Assembly: GCF_001949145.1 (NCBI RefSeq)
Contig: NW_019091507.1
Coordinates: 267,228 to 312,038 of the forward strand
DNA: 44,811 nucleotides
Source of the DNA: Acanthaster planci
Lineage: Eukaryota > Echinodermata > Asteroidea > Valvatida > Acanthasteridae
Direction of reading: 5' to 3'
The position numbers and the translations under genes were made by a program. The notes beneath the pieces are model-generated. The model was given only the letters and a program-made list of their open reading frames with translations. It ran no database searches and was not told the DNA's origin. This document shows positions 1-12,371 of the stretch, in pieces. Each line of letters starts with the position of its first letter. The stretch's first letter is position 1.

Positions 1-30
1 AGATTTGACACAAGCTTTCCGTTATTGTAG

Positions 31-1682
31 GGTCATCTTGGTTTACCAACCAGACTGTTTGCATCATCCAGCCATCCCACTGATCTTCCACCTGAAGGAG
101 AGATTCCCATTCCTGAATGGAAGCAGCCAGAGAATGAAAGCACAGAGCTGAAACGAGCCAGACTACTGTACCAGAGCCGCAAGAGGGGCATGTTGGAGAA
201 TGGTCTCTTACTCAGGTAGGCAAGTGAGAAAGAATGGGCTTTGATGCCCCCGTCTACACAACTGGGCTCAAATATGGGTTTTACCCAATCAGAGTTTCCT
301 TAATTCCTACAGTGGCAATATTTTATCTCACTGGAGTAGAGGGCAGTGGAGTTCTAAAAGTATTAATCTGGCCAAGCACTGACATACATTTACATGTTAA
401 CTCACCAAGATAAATTTTCCGTCCTGAGACTTGAAGTTAGGTCAGGGGTGTCCACAGTATGAGATTTCCCGATCAATAGATCCCGACGTGTCAGTTGACA
501 ATGTAAAAGAAAATTGCCATTTGCTGTGGATCTCAACATAAGAGCATGAGCATTCTGACAATTCACAGGTGCTTCTCAGTCTCTTGCTCTCATAACAGAA
601 ACGAGCTCAGTGAAAAGTGCACAACCAAGTTTTCCTTCTTGTACAAAATCCATTACTGGTTGCATTGTAAAATGTACCTACAAGTACACGTACACGGTAT
701 ATGTTTATCTTCCCAGGGATAAAATAAAAAGAATTCTTTGAAGTGTGTTAACTCATCTCATCCTTTCCTGTCAAAGCATGTGATCATGACCCTTGCCAAC
801 TTTTAATGGCCAGTTATGTCAACTTGCACATGTATCTTACAGCACGTTTGCAGCGCGCTATCTGCCTGGGCTGAACGAGTCACAGCTTCAGCAGTATGAC
901 CAGCTGATCAATAAACCCAACAATGACTGGGACATCTTCCACTGGGTCACAGGTGAGCAGAAAATGCATAATGCTACATCCAAATCTCACAGCTATGGCT
1001 AAAAATGAGAGTTGTTCTAAGGGGGCCATTAGCTAGCGGCTGCATGCTCTTCTCATTGATGAATGTGTTGCTCCTAGCCGTAGCCACCACATATTAACAT
1101 GGTCATATACGCCATGTGCCGGACCAAGTTTGTTTATTAAAATTAAGTCAGACTAATCCTTCGTGGGTACAGAACCAGTGTTGACTTGTCTACCCAAGGC
1201 ATATTATTGACTATGAGGAAATGCTGGTGTGTGTGCATTCCCATTTGCAGCTGTCGATGATGTCCAAAAATGAAGAGGTTGTAGGTTTGAAGTTATGTGA
1301 GCTGTAAAAATTATCAACACAAAATACAGCATCAAGTTTTACTCCAACTGTAGCATTGTGATATATTTATTCTTTGATATTCGAGGTGGGTTGGGCCTTA
1401 ACTAACCCTAACCCTTCCATAGTCTTCACAATCTTCACGTACCTCCTGATTTTAGAGGATTTCGCAGGCTTGGAGAAGGCTGAGCCCTTCCCTCATTCCT
1501 TTGAACTTTCAAGGGACATCACCTACCATTAAAAGTTTGCCCTTCTCACAGAACACAAACCCACACCAGATGAGTTCAGTGGCGAGGTGATGGACTTACT
1601 GAAGAAGCACGTCTCCAACGTCAACATGGAATCCCGCATCAGGCAGCCCGACCTGCCAGAGGAAGAAATCCGGCAGATGTGA
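31..1682 (+). CDS. SDHAF2: Succinate dehydrogenase assembly factor 2, 5'-partial (3 exons)
   Basis: SDHAF2 (yeast Sdh5, bacterial SdhE) is a small mitochondrial matrix protein that promotes covalent FAD attachment to the flavoprotein subunit of complex II. Coding exons are 31-215, 843-952 and 1552-1682, each bounded by AG and GT, and the phases (2, 1) join without a shift. They give the last 141 residues; the human protein is 166, so the mitochondrial targeting segment lies in an exon left of the window. Diagnostic stretches are [28 protein letters not shown] (containing the RGxxE flavin-transfer motif, RGMLE) and the second-exon block [17 protein letters not shown], which is the family's signature. 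The C-terminus runs through a PDLPEEE stretch to TGA at 1680-1682. It is transcribed towards DHRS12. Nothing looks broken. The first exon may start in phase 0 at 31, after an AG at 29-30. Confidence 0.93.
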
Positions 1683-1871
1683 CACTCCTGCTCTACGTCA
1701 AAAGATAATTGTCAGCATCTGATGCCCACAAACCTGACTGGGGATACTGTAGGCTCAAATGCAACTGTGGAGTGCCAGTTATAGCAACGATATGTGGATA
1801 GCACATGTACATGGTTCTACAGTAAAGATTGCGGTAACACAATGTATTTATCTCTTTCTTTGAGTATGTGT

Positions 1872-1961
1872 GGTTCTGAGAAGAACCGGGGAATAACTCG
1901 ACGTTTCGAACAGTGTACTCTGTCCGTCTTCAGGAGACAGTCTCCTGAAGACGGACAGAGT
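1872..1961 (-). repeat. Perfect 22-bp-arm palindrome with retroelement-tail-like flank
   Basis: Positions 1917-1938 and 1940-1961 are perfect reverse complements separated by a single A (45 bp in all). Next to it, 1872-1887 holds a 6-bp hairpin (GGTTCT/AGAACC). Read on the minus strand the segment runs CTGAAGA, a short ACAG/CTGT stem, then CGAAAC and GTCGAG. That resembles the core order of hammerhead motifs carried by Penelope-like retroelements, but it has CTGAAGA instead of the required CTGATGA. It lies in the SDHAF2 3' region. Most likely it is a fragment of a dispersed element. Confidence 0.6.
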
Positions 1962-2597
1962 TACTATAGATCTAGTTTCTTTCACCATGAAAACCTTTAA
2001 GTCTTACATGTACATGGTATTGTTTAACTTTGCACTTGTTCCAGTTCTTCTGGCCAATTAAAACAGACAGCAGTTTCCCGTGACCATGTACCACTTTGTA
2101 AATGTACTCCCGTTTGTAAGTAGTCCCCGCTGAAAATAATGCCACACATACATTTGACGATAACACTTCTTCATCTTTGGAGTTTAAAATCAGACAGGGA
2201 GTACACGTACACTGTATGTTGAACTCTCTCTTTGTAAGAACGAGTACCTTTTTTTTCCCACATCACACAAGGTCAGTGCCAAGACTGCGAGATGAATACC
2301 TTACAGACTCCTGGTTATTCTGTTCAGAAAATAATTTCTGATCAGCTCAACCTTTTCAAATGGGTTTCTTGGAAAAATATGCGGATAAAACAGAATTGCA
2401 ACTTGTGTATTCAATATTTCCGACTCAGTATGGTTGTACCAATCATGCTTTCAAAGGTTTGTCCTTTGACCTCAATGTAACAGGTAAACACATGATTTAT
2501 TTCCATGGTGAATCCATGGGGTTTCTGGATTTCTCCTGGATGTTACGTAGCTTTATAATGATTCTTGTGTTTGTATTATTTTGAATTCCTATCTGTA

Positions 2598-2650
2598 AAT
2601 AAATCGGCTTGTTAACTGTATACCTTACAGTTGCAGAATGTAACAATAAA
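2598..2650 (+). promoter_or_regulatory. Candidate polyadenylation signals for SDHAF2
   Basis: Two AATAAA hexamers lie on the plus strand at 2598-2603 and 2645-2650, about 0.9 kb after the SDHAF2 stop codon. No protein gene is visible between. They are the first plausible plus-strand poly(A) signals seen in this 3' region. Use is inferred, not shown. Confidence 0.35.
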
Positions 2651-3280
2651 AATCCTCTGTTACAATGTAAAGTACATCTACAGTGTAAATTACTTGTATC
2701 TTATATACATACTAACAGTGTGAACTACACACAATTCTCGAGTATTTTACAAAAATGGCATTTTTGCAGACAAATTACCAGATATCAAAATATTTAACTG
2801 TACACATGTAATCACAATTTATTTAAAAATCAATCACGTTGGTGATGCACAGTTTCACTTCTTATGAAATGTAGATCTGTTTAAACAAATCTATTGCGTA
2901 AAAACTAAATACAGATTATTACTGACGTCAAAAGTATAGGTTGAAGTCCTCCTTCATATCAGCAAACTGAAAACAAAAGTTGCCAGGAACATTCAGTTGA
3001 AGCCTGTTAAGATGACATCACACTACGGCTTTGCAATTATACGATTACTTGATTGCACTTACATGACTTAACTGTGAACTGAAAAAGGGTCAGTGAGAGC
3101 GACTTGAAATTGCTCTTCCATTGACAATGTTGATCAATATTGGATGTATGATAAAGTTGACCCACCCCTATCTGAACGGGAGTAAGGTCCTGATGAATTT
3201 CAAGCAGATGGCTGTAGTCCTTTGCCGAGAATGCATCTAACTTTACCCATTTTCACTCTCTATTCTTGTGCTATAAACCC

Positions 3281-3301
3281 ATATATATATATATATATAT
3301 A
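3281..3301. repeat. (TA)n microsatellite
   Basis: An uninterrupted alternating A/T run of about 10 TA units. Simple-sequence repeat with no other content. Confidence 0.9.
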
Positions 3302-4390
3302 ATGACTGTGAGATCAAGAAACTCTGGGGGGCGAGTGATGACCTTAACTTGCTCGATATGTTTGCCGCCCTCATCAACACGTTGGTGGAACTTAACTCCC
3401 AATAAGGAGATTTTTTATAAATACAAAGAGAAGCTGCCACATTGGTCATGATACAAGTAACAACGTCCAATTCCCTGTTAAATAACCATTTTATGTCAAA
3501 GCAATGTGATTGATCTTTAATTTGCATGAACAGCATTTTAAATTGATTGTATAATACATGTACTAATATATTTTTAAGGTAAATAACTCTATACGTTTTC
3601 CCTTTAACTTCTTACAGTTTAAGATTCGATTTGGATTCAACGTACTGACTAATGGAAGTTTTGAGCTTTGTAATGAATGAGGCATTGCACACGACAACTT
3701 TTGGTCACAGCAAATTACAGATAAAGTAAGTTTCAGATTTTGAAAGAGGAGAGCCGAACTCCTGACACGTGAATCATTCACCCAACCAGCCTTCAATGTT
3801 TCCCCTCCTAGAGAATGAATGCACTATGACACAGAATGTAGCCTACTCAATGAAGCATTCTGACTGTCCAAGTGGACACTGATCTTCAAGCAGGTTACGC
3901 TCTCCGAATGGACAGAAACAAGGATCTCACTGGAGAGCATTACCATGCTACTGGAATTTGAAAAGACCCACGTTACTTTACGCTAGAAAGGAAACTTAGC
4001 CCTTCAGGTGATCTTCTGTGTGCACATTCTCCTAGAAGTACGCCTTTGACAAAAAAATGCTACAAAAGCAAAATACGAACTTAGGAATACCGACTCTGTC
4101 AGGAAAAAAAAATACTGTGCAGTTCCAAGTATCCACCAATGCACTTCTGCTAGGGCATCAAAGTTTGGGAGTATATAGTGAAGACTAGATCTGGGGTTGG
4201 ATTACCTTGATGGACAACATCTAAGAATTTCAATGGAGCAGCAGACCTGCCTTCTGTGTTCGTATCACCTTCCGTCATTGGAAATAAATTATTGGGATGA
4301 ATAAAAGTTCCAATACGATCTATTTACAGTTAGCAAAACTCCTGAGAAAAAGATGGGAAGAGATCATCAGGCAATTTGATGTTGTTTTTC

Positions 4391-7300
4391 TCAATTCTGA
4401 GCAGCCACCATGAAAGGGGCTGAAATGCCTTCCAAGATCTGCATCAGTTTTTCTTTCTCAGCATCACTTGACTTGGTCCAGGCGAAGGATAAGTGTTTGG
4501 CAACTGGCTTCCGATCTGGGGGGAAAGGTAAAAAAAAACCAAAGGTTAATTGTCTTTAGATAAAAAAGGATCAAATAAGCCATAAACTGGACTTATTCTA
4601 CATGTGAAGTGTGTGACTCCATTTGCAAAGATTTTGGCATTAAGTTCATGGATTATATTACTCTCTCTACAGTAAAAGAGCCATTTTTGTCAGACCTTGC
4701 AGCAGAGGGAGTCTGCCTCCTTTAAAATCTCGGCTGTTCCATGCGCAGCCTATCTGAAACTTGGTGTGTGTGCACAACATCCACCAGGAGTGCTCCAGTA
4801 CTAACATTGTCGTGTGTGAAACGATGGTTTCAAAATGCTCCCATTTCAACATGATTTGCTCTCCTGGGCTGAAGGTTTGACCGGATGTCCCTTATATGAA
4901 ACACTTCAATTTGCGACGGATTCTTACGCATTAAAAATTTCTCCTTTTTGAGCGATTTCCACATATCAGTTTTGTGAAACCCTTTTGGAGACCTATACAC
5001 CTTCAGAAATTCCGTGTGGTGACCTATTCAACCCATTCTCCTGGGTCTCCACAAGACACAATATTCCAAAACTGGAGCACTTCTGGCAGAAGGATACAAA
5101 TTTCGGAATAGCTGTTTCAAGGAGTTTCAATTTTAATAGCCCAAATAAGTGTTTGTGGTCAGTTCAACCACAGTTGTGAAAACAAATACACGATATTTAA
5201 CCTATTCTGAGGGGATTGAAACATTATGGGGACAAAGAAATGTCCCCACATCTTGGTCCTAGTTTGCCTAACTAAAGAAATTGTCCCTTCAATTCAGTGA
5301 AAGCCTATCCACACTATTTCCCATGTCAGCCTGCCCACTGAGCACATGCCAACTGGAAAAGTTAAAATGTTTGGCCAACATGTCTTGGAATGGGCACTTG
5401 GCAAGTGGAGTAAGTCCACTTTTCATAAATTAGGTACCAAATGATCCACCTGGCCCTTTTTTTAGCGATGACTCAACCACCGAAAAATCGGCAACTATCT
5501 TGCCACCCCACTGCTTACCCAGGTAAAACTGCCCACTGGGTTGCTGGAGAACTGCTCTGGCTGCAGACAGCCAGACTAGCGTGTCGGCGCCCTGCTCAGG
5601 GCTTCGCAGCCGATTCTTAAACTGTCTGTGGAACCCTGGCATGGAAGTACGGACTGCCGGCGTGTCGGCCCATCCCGGGTGCATCACGGAGAAGTGGACT
5701 GCCGGATGGGACTTGGCCCACATTTCCGTCATGACAACTTGCTGACGCTGTGGAAAGACACATTCTGTCGATTAACCACTTCCTGCCAGGGACTCCGGAA
5801 TCAGAGACGTATGGTTTATATGCGGGGCTGGAGTCTCTGAACTCGGACAAAGGAAACAGGGCCCTGTAACAAAAGACCGTACTCTGAACAAAAGACCAGG
5901 CTGCTGGGAATTATCAACATTTTTCACTCTCAAAAGTGGTGATAATCCAACCTTGTTTTGAAACCGTATGTCAGGGTTTGGGGCATTGAGAGCAAGCGGA
6001 TTACCACCGGGGACAAAGCGCACCACCACCGCAGCGATGAGCCACACAGCACCGCTGCACACTAATCTGGCCCCTTTTGAAAAGAGGTCAGCAGAGCACT
6101 GAGCCAGGTTCGTGAACAAAAGAAAGTTATATAACACCGCACAATCTGGGTTCTTTTTACAAGGCTACAGGCCTGGCTGAAATACTCGGGCGTCAATGAA
6201 GGTCACCTGTCAACTTGGAGTAGTGCCTAAAGATTACTTCGTGCGGCTATAAAGGACCGTTAAATGAAATGATGAATTTTTGAAGAATTTTGAAAACGGA
6301 CAAAATGATAGTCATGCCGGCCCAGCATCATCAACATTGAAAAATGCCCCGGCACGAAGTGGTTAAAACGTGCGTAATACTGAAGTGCTATTGTTACTTT
6401 GCCGAAGGTACTGTTCCACAACAAAATTCTCTGACATGTAGTATTAGCTTTGGCACAGATATTTCCCTTTTGCACAAAATTTTTACCTTTGAAAAAGATT
6501 CTACTAGGATCGAAATGTTAGGCCCTCCATATTTGTGATCTGTATTTTAGGTCACTGAGGTCAGCAAGCAGTTTACAGCAGTGTTGTATTATATATCTCT
6601 GGAATTTACATTTTTTTCAATAACAATGACCACAGTCCTGTACAAAACCTGACTCTACACTTAATTGGTCATTTGTTTAAGATTTGCTTAAAGTTCATTA
6701 TTATGTTGTTGCTAATTTGAAACGCTGGAACAATGCCAAAGAGAAATATCTGCTACAATGCCCGTCCACGGCCACTTGAGGGCTCAATGTGGCCTCAATC
6801 TCCATGGACTAAGATTAAGTCTTAGGGGGTGTACACACTAAAATGGGAATCACTATAAGCATGGGGGCAAGTACATGCACACCTAACTATGAGTTAAGAC
6901 ACAGCAAATCCCAGCGTATTTTCAGGTCATTGGGCACCAAGTGGTTAAGAAGTACCAACTCCCCTGATTCTAACAATTTGTTGCAGACAGAGTACACATC
7001 AGACACTAGCAACGTCATTCCTGTCGTGTATTAATGATTGTAATGTTTCCCTACGGCAGTCAAACTATAGTTACGGCAGTGTCACTGGCTAATAGCCAAT
7101 ACGTCCAGAAAGTGAAAAGAGAATATCTGCTGACCATTTATTTGTACACGTGTACAGAATTTCGTAAACAGAGTGATCATATATAAATGATAATTGTATG
7201 CAAGGAAAAAGCATCATGGCTTCAAAAAGTCAAACCATCGCTATCTTTTACTTCAGCTGATGTTGACATAATTGGTGTGATGGATCAATTGTGGTGGTGT

Positions 7301-10300
7301 TGGTATCTACAAAAAAAAAGAAACTGCTCACGGTTTTACATTACATGCCTTGTCCTTTGTGTCCATGCCGCCATGGAAACGCTGAGAAAATGTTCCTTTT
7401 GCTAAAGCTATTATTGTTTGTTTCCTTGACTGTCTTTCGTCCTTTTCCCACGGATGGCCATGTCTCCAAAACTGTTTTTCAGAAATGGGGAAACCTTGTG
7501 TGGACCTGGTTTGGTCCACACGCGGTTCGCGCGACCTGCATTGCTGGTATGTGGTTACATGTTTTGTTCTAAGGGCCACACGAGGTGTGTTAAATAAACT
7601 CAGAGATACCTCAAGGACACAACATTATCCTGAGCAAGTCCTCAACCACACATTCACCTTGTTTTGTGCGTAGACCATGGTTCCGTCAAAGTTGGACACC
7701 CGTTCACATTGCATGTCCGAGAGACTCAACTTCTGTGTGTACATTCCCCCAGATGACACTGTCACCTGAAGAGAAATTATCCAAGAATATCGTTGAAAAT
7801 CGATAGATAAGAAACCCATGGCAATATGTGGGACCCAAAAAGAGTCATTCCTCTTCTTGTAGCTACTTCCAATTGGTTGGCAAAATGACCTCCTTGAGCA
7901 GAAGCACCCCCTCATTGGTTGAAAAGAGTCATGTTGGTCAGTAGTGTTCATTTTGTTGGTAGGGATGTGACCTTAACGCATGCATTACCTGGTCATTTGT
8001 GAACCAGAGAAGTTCAGTTCCAAAAGGAGCCTTCATTGCTAAGAAAACTGTGCCCTCTATTGGACCAGCTCAAGGCTCACAGAATAAGAATATGTCCCTT
8101 CATCTTAAATGAAATTTTCATCACCACAGAATTAAACTACGTATTGAACGAACCATCTAACCTGCAACTATTTACACAAAATATCTGCTTATTTAAGTAT
8201 CATTTACATGTAACCTCTTTACGATAAAAACTCAATCCAGATAAATGTTAGGGTCTTTATAAAGATTTTATTTTGGAAATTTAATATTTGATATTGACGA
8301 AACTTGCATGCTGATTACACCAAATATTTTGCCTACATGCCTGTACATATAATACGTACCAAGAAGAGAAATTTTATTCAATTGAAAAGACTCAAAACTT
8401 CAGAAGTGTGGTCGTGTAAGAGGGTACAGTCAGACGGCCTACTTACAACCCTGGATCCTGGTGTGTCCCTCAGGAGAGGCAGTAGCGACATGGTGAGGAT
8501 GTACGTCCCAAGGGTGTTTGTGGCAAAATTCTTCTCTAGTCCGTCCTCTGTCACCTCCCGTGTGTTCACCATGCATCCTGCATTGTTCACCTGCAGGAAA
8601 ATTTATTCCACGGGGATTTAGTATTTCTACTGAAGTTCCGGGAAGCTTGGAATAAAATCCAACAACGAGAGATTTCACAGAAGAGGACGGCAATTTTGTC
8701 CTTACCAGAACATTCAGAGTGTTTCCACTCTCTCTGAACTGAGTTGCAAATTCGTAGACCCTTTTGGGCTGAGACATGTCCACTATATGAAGGTGCACTT
8801 TCTGGAAAGAAAGATTGAAAGAAGATGACAATTTTCATTGCTGTGCCTGGATGTTCAATATGGGCAATTCACAATGTACTGCACCACAAAGAGATTGTTA
8901 TAGAGAGGACTTTTCGTAGTCCATCATGGGATAAATAGTCGACAATGTCTCATTCATTAACTAGGCAGTGCACGAGAAGTTTCAATTTTTTAAACTGTTT
9001 ATCTTGGTTGAAAATTCGAAGTTGCTTATTGCGAATGTTTGTAAGGTGGTCAAAATGATGCTTTTATGTGGTATAGGGAACGACTCAATCAAGTACACCC
9101 AAGTTACATACCAAAGTGCGTTGAATTGCGGCAGCGTATCAACCTTAAAGTGGCCTATGTGCGACTAACTCTTGGTGGCGCACTGTATTGTGAATCACCT
9201 ATATTACGTGATATTTGGAAACAAGTAATGTTCTTAAGAAATGCCCAATTTTCAAAGCAGTCTGTCTTTTATCGACGCAATTACTGTGACCGGGGCTGCC
9301 CCCCCCCCGGCTGTGAGATAATAAAAACATAAATGAAGTGCTTTCATGCTGAAGGGTTATCTTAAACAAGATTGTGTGCTACAAATATTCTTATGCACAA
9401 TAACAACGCACCGGCAGTTATGTCATACTAGAAACAGTTTACTATATGTGGCCCCTCAAATTGTCAAGATCTGGGAAAATAACCCATGTTCATTGATCAT
9501 ATTTATAAGCACGCATCCTTCAAACAAGATTAACCCGAAACTGTCGAAGCCATATTGTGAAAATGAGTCTAAATACGCCTTGTTTGGGTGCACATATGAA
9601 ATATGTAACTGTGCACTCTTCCATGTGAATACTGACAGACCCGTATGAAATACATGTAACTCATGCAAAAATGAAAACAGGTACTACCACACATTTGTGT
9701 TACCTCCCCAAAATGCATGGATTGATTCCTTTCTCACAATTCTATTTTGACTTGTTCCGAGGCTAGTGTACATGGATATGACTGTGAGATCTTATAGCTT
9801 TCATGCCATAGTTCACATGAATCACAGTTTAACGCAATTAGCCAGCAAGCTTTGCCTGGAAAACAAAGCTGGTCGTGGGACAGCTGAGATCACGTAGGGG
9901 CGGAATGTGCTCAGATGTACCACTGTTCTCATAACATCTCCACAAAAAGGTCCCGAGTCAGACAAATATACATGCATTAGATCTCATACACATGAATCGT
10001 GCCAAATTACTTGGCTGCGGCTCAAAATTATGCCAGAGTCTACGGTAATATGTATTCAGCCACTTCCCATCGAGTTTTGTGCAATTTCAAGCCGAAGCCA
10101 ATTAGCACGGACACGGCCTTACCTCGTTACCACTACTCTCCTTGATCTCCTTCTGTGCCTCTTGGCCTCTGGCTTCACTACGACACACCATGTGCACGGT
10201 CCCACCTGTAAACCAAGTTCGGATGCCATAATCACGGAACTCCATGATATAATCAAAACTACAGACTGTACAGAGTCGGTGTAGTCATCTTTAACCCTTG

Positions 10301-11610
10301 ATCATGTGCAGAGGGGAAAAAGCACTGATTAAAGTCTTGACCGAGCCATTGGGTCTCGCATTACCTCATAAAAACAGAACTACCGGAGCTCTCATTTCAA
10401 GAACTTCAAAATAAAAACGGTGAAAAAATATTTTAAAAGCTATTTGGGTGAAAAATCTAACACATTTATTATACAAAACATATTTTTGTTTTGAGATCTA
10501 ATAAATAATAAATGATAATAAAATAAATCCTGGCTGCACAGAATCACAAACAGATTCCTTGTTCATGTGAAAAGATTGCTCACGAGCATTGTTGGATGAA
10601 AATAGAGTTGATAACATTAATTTCCATCAATTCCTCATATTTTTCCTGTTAACCGTACATGTAGACCCAGGTTTGATTTCTTTCGCATGAACATGAATAC
10701 ACGTGTTTTGGGGATAACTACTTCTCACACCACCAGTCAGCACGGTGCTGCACAAGACTGCAAACAACTATTACCTACCTCTCTTGGCCAGTTCGTATGC
10801 CGTGCATTTGCCTATGCCGCTGTTGGCACCAGTAATCATGAAGGACTGGCTAGACAGGTCAATGCTGAGATCTTCGGGCTTGAAATTCTTGGCGGCAGAT
10901 TCATAGCCACTCCTGAAATGACAGTGACAGAAAGAGTTCTTGAGGGATGTGAAATGCATTAACATCGCTTAATTAAAAAAAAAAGATCTTTAACAGCCCA
11001 AGACCTTTTTCACATCACATGATCATCCGAGTCTGCATGCACTCCATATACAAAGTGTTTATGCTGGACCTCCACGAGTTTTTCCATCTCTTTCTCGTAT
11101 CATTTTGACAATTCTCGCTTCAATGACAAGTGTGATTTTTCTTGTAAATGTCCATATTTCTAGAACATACCAGCAAAAATGTTGTCTTTTCCAACTTACA
11201 GGTACTTCACTATTTACACGCTAAAAAGTGCTTATTTACAAAGACCAGCACACTTTAGAATCTCGGTTTTGATTGTAACTGACCAAAACAATCAAAGCCT
11301 TCATTTAACTGGGTCCATAAAGGATGTTGTATATGAATCAAATCTAAAAAGATCAAGAACGAAGACCAACATATCTTTGGGGGGAACCCGATTTGGTTGA
11401 ATCTAAAAACTCAGTCCCGGCTTTAGGGTTAAAGATTCATTTTGGAATTTGATGTTGATCCCAAGATTTCATGTTATAAGGATATGATATTTAAGAAGAA
11501 AAACAGTCTATTGGCTCCAAACCTTGACTGCAGCTCTCTGTGCATTGAACTTACCTGCAGAACTCCCTCAAGCCTTTAATGATGAAGGCAGAATTTCGGT
11601 AGAACGTCAT
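4391..11610 (-). CDS. DHRS12: Dehydrogenase/reductase SDR family member 12-like, complete (8 coding exons)
   Basis: Short-chain NAD(P)-dependent dehydrogenase/reductase; the physiological substrate of DHRS12 is not well established. Coding exons in transcript order: 11555-11610, 10779-10912, 10123-10205, 8706-8801, 8447-8590, 7658-7765, 5519-5747, 4391-4515. All introns are GT-AG and all phases join, giving 324 residues (human about 317). The Rossmann nucleotide-binding motif TGANSGIG is at about 46-53, NNAG at 125-128, the catalytic-serine region TVSSGG at 173-178 and YAQNK (YxxxK) at 203-207. The HPGWADTP segment and the terminal RKPVAKHL block are typical of DHRS12. The start codon sits in an ideal context (GCCACCATG) and the N-terminus (TFYRNSAFIIKGLREF) aligns with the vertebrate one. 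A splice acceptor just upstream of the ATG (boundary 11630/11631) implies at least one further 5' exon. If the intron after 5519 is retained, an in-frame stop occurs at 5430. Confidence 0.95.
7896..8090 (+). repeat. Interspersed ~195-bp repeat, copy 1 (in DHRS12 intron)
   Basis: This segment shares extended similarity with 41981-42175 in the same orientation. Both start with a GAGCAGAAGCACCCCCTCAT block and share TTCATT..GTTGGTAG, then GTGAAC, then an AGTTC..TTGCTA..AAACTG block, then GCCCTCT and TGG.CCAGCTC. Small indels and substitutions separate the copies. It lies in the intron between DHRS12 exons 5 and 6, antisense to the gene. No open frame or terminal inverted repeat is evident, so the class (SINE, MITE or tail of a larger element) is undecided. 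Confidence 0.75.
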
Positions 11611-11710
11611 GGTGGCAAGTCTGCAGTGTTCTGAAAGACAACAATGCTAGTACGTTAAACTTGACATAAGTTAGTAAACTTACAACTAGGCCAACATGTG
11701 CATTTTACCT

Positions 11711-11745
11711 GCTGTACATGTAAATATCGTGTATACATGTACAGC
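11711..11745. repeat. 12-bp inverted repeat with TACATGTA core
   Basis: GCTGTACATGTA at 11711-11722 is the exact reverse complement of 11734-11745, with an 11-base loop. It borders the 16-17 bp minisatellite that begins at 11781. Confidence 0.7.
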
Positions 11746-11780
11746 AAATACATGTACGCGGCACATGAACGAATGTTGGA

Positions 11781-11878
11781 CATCTTGTACCAGGGACATC
11801 TCGTACCCGGGCCCAACTTGTACCCGGGACAATTCATACTCGGGACAATTTGTACCCGAGATAACTCGTAACCCAAGA
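11781..11878 (+). repeat. 16-17 bp minisatellite, about six units
   Basis: Six successive degenerate units of the form CAnnTnGTACCCGGGA: 11781-11796, 11797-11813, 11814-11829, 11830-11845, 11846-11861 and 11862-11878. The same unit recurs in inverted orientation at about 12823-12890, so the two clusters bracket roughly 1 kb. Confidence 0.75.
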
Positions 11879-12184
11879 GAAAATTGCATAGCCTGTGGAG
11901 ACATCAATTATAGTATGACATGTATGTATCAAATCAGATAACTAGGCCTTTTTGAAATGGTTGAGTGGTAGAAATAGGAACCACATATCGCACCGGAACG
12001 CCTGCTGATTGCGACAAATGGTCTTCTTGCAGGAGATGCTAGGGGACATTGTCGGCATCTTGGATCTTGACTCTTGAGTTCTTGAAACTGGGTTCTTGAC
12101 AGCTGACTTCGACAGGCCTTGTCTAGATGCAGTTGTTGGATAACACGCTCATTTTATAGAAATCTGGGGATTCCTGGCACATAC

Positions 12185-12371
12185 CAATCCACCAATCATA
12201 TTCCAGATTTTCCTTTTTTTTTTCGAAGAGCTGCCTTCCCATGAGCGGCTTGCGGGTGTACGCTTCAGCGGTTGCAGCGCGTGCGTGGGGCGGATAGGAT
12301 GAAAGGTGGTGCGGCATCTTTAGAACCACTGACTGGAAGGCACTGAAAAGGGCTTTACTGGTCTTTATCAT
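12185..12371 (-). other. Candidate 5' exon upstream of DHRS12 (coding or 5' UTR)
   Basis: On the minus strand an open frame from ATG at 12371 runs 62 codons to a consensus donor (GTATG) at 12184, ending in EYDWWI. If spliced to the acceptor just upstream of the DHRS12 start codon (exon base 11630), the frame stays open through that start. This could be an N-terminal extension or simply part of the 5' UTR. The strong Kozak context of the downstream ATG favours UTR. The exon's own 5' limit is unknown, and the peptide is not recognised. Confidence 0.3.

Larger units (their letters stand above)
1683..4390. other. Convergent intergenic region between SDHAF2 and DHRS12
   Basis: This 2.7-kb stretch separates the two stop codons. 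It holds the palindrome at 1917-1961, the candidate poly(A) signals near 2.6 kb and a TA microsatellite at 3281-3301. Open frames here are short and AT-rich, with no recognisable protein and no good exon structure. Confidence 0.7.

Noticed and set aside
11711-11745. TACATGTA-rich inverted repeat as a regulatory site
   Set aside because: TACATGTA motifs recur throughout the window and look like genome-wide simple sequence, so no regulatory role is claimed.
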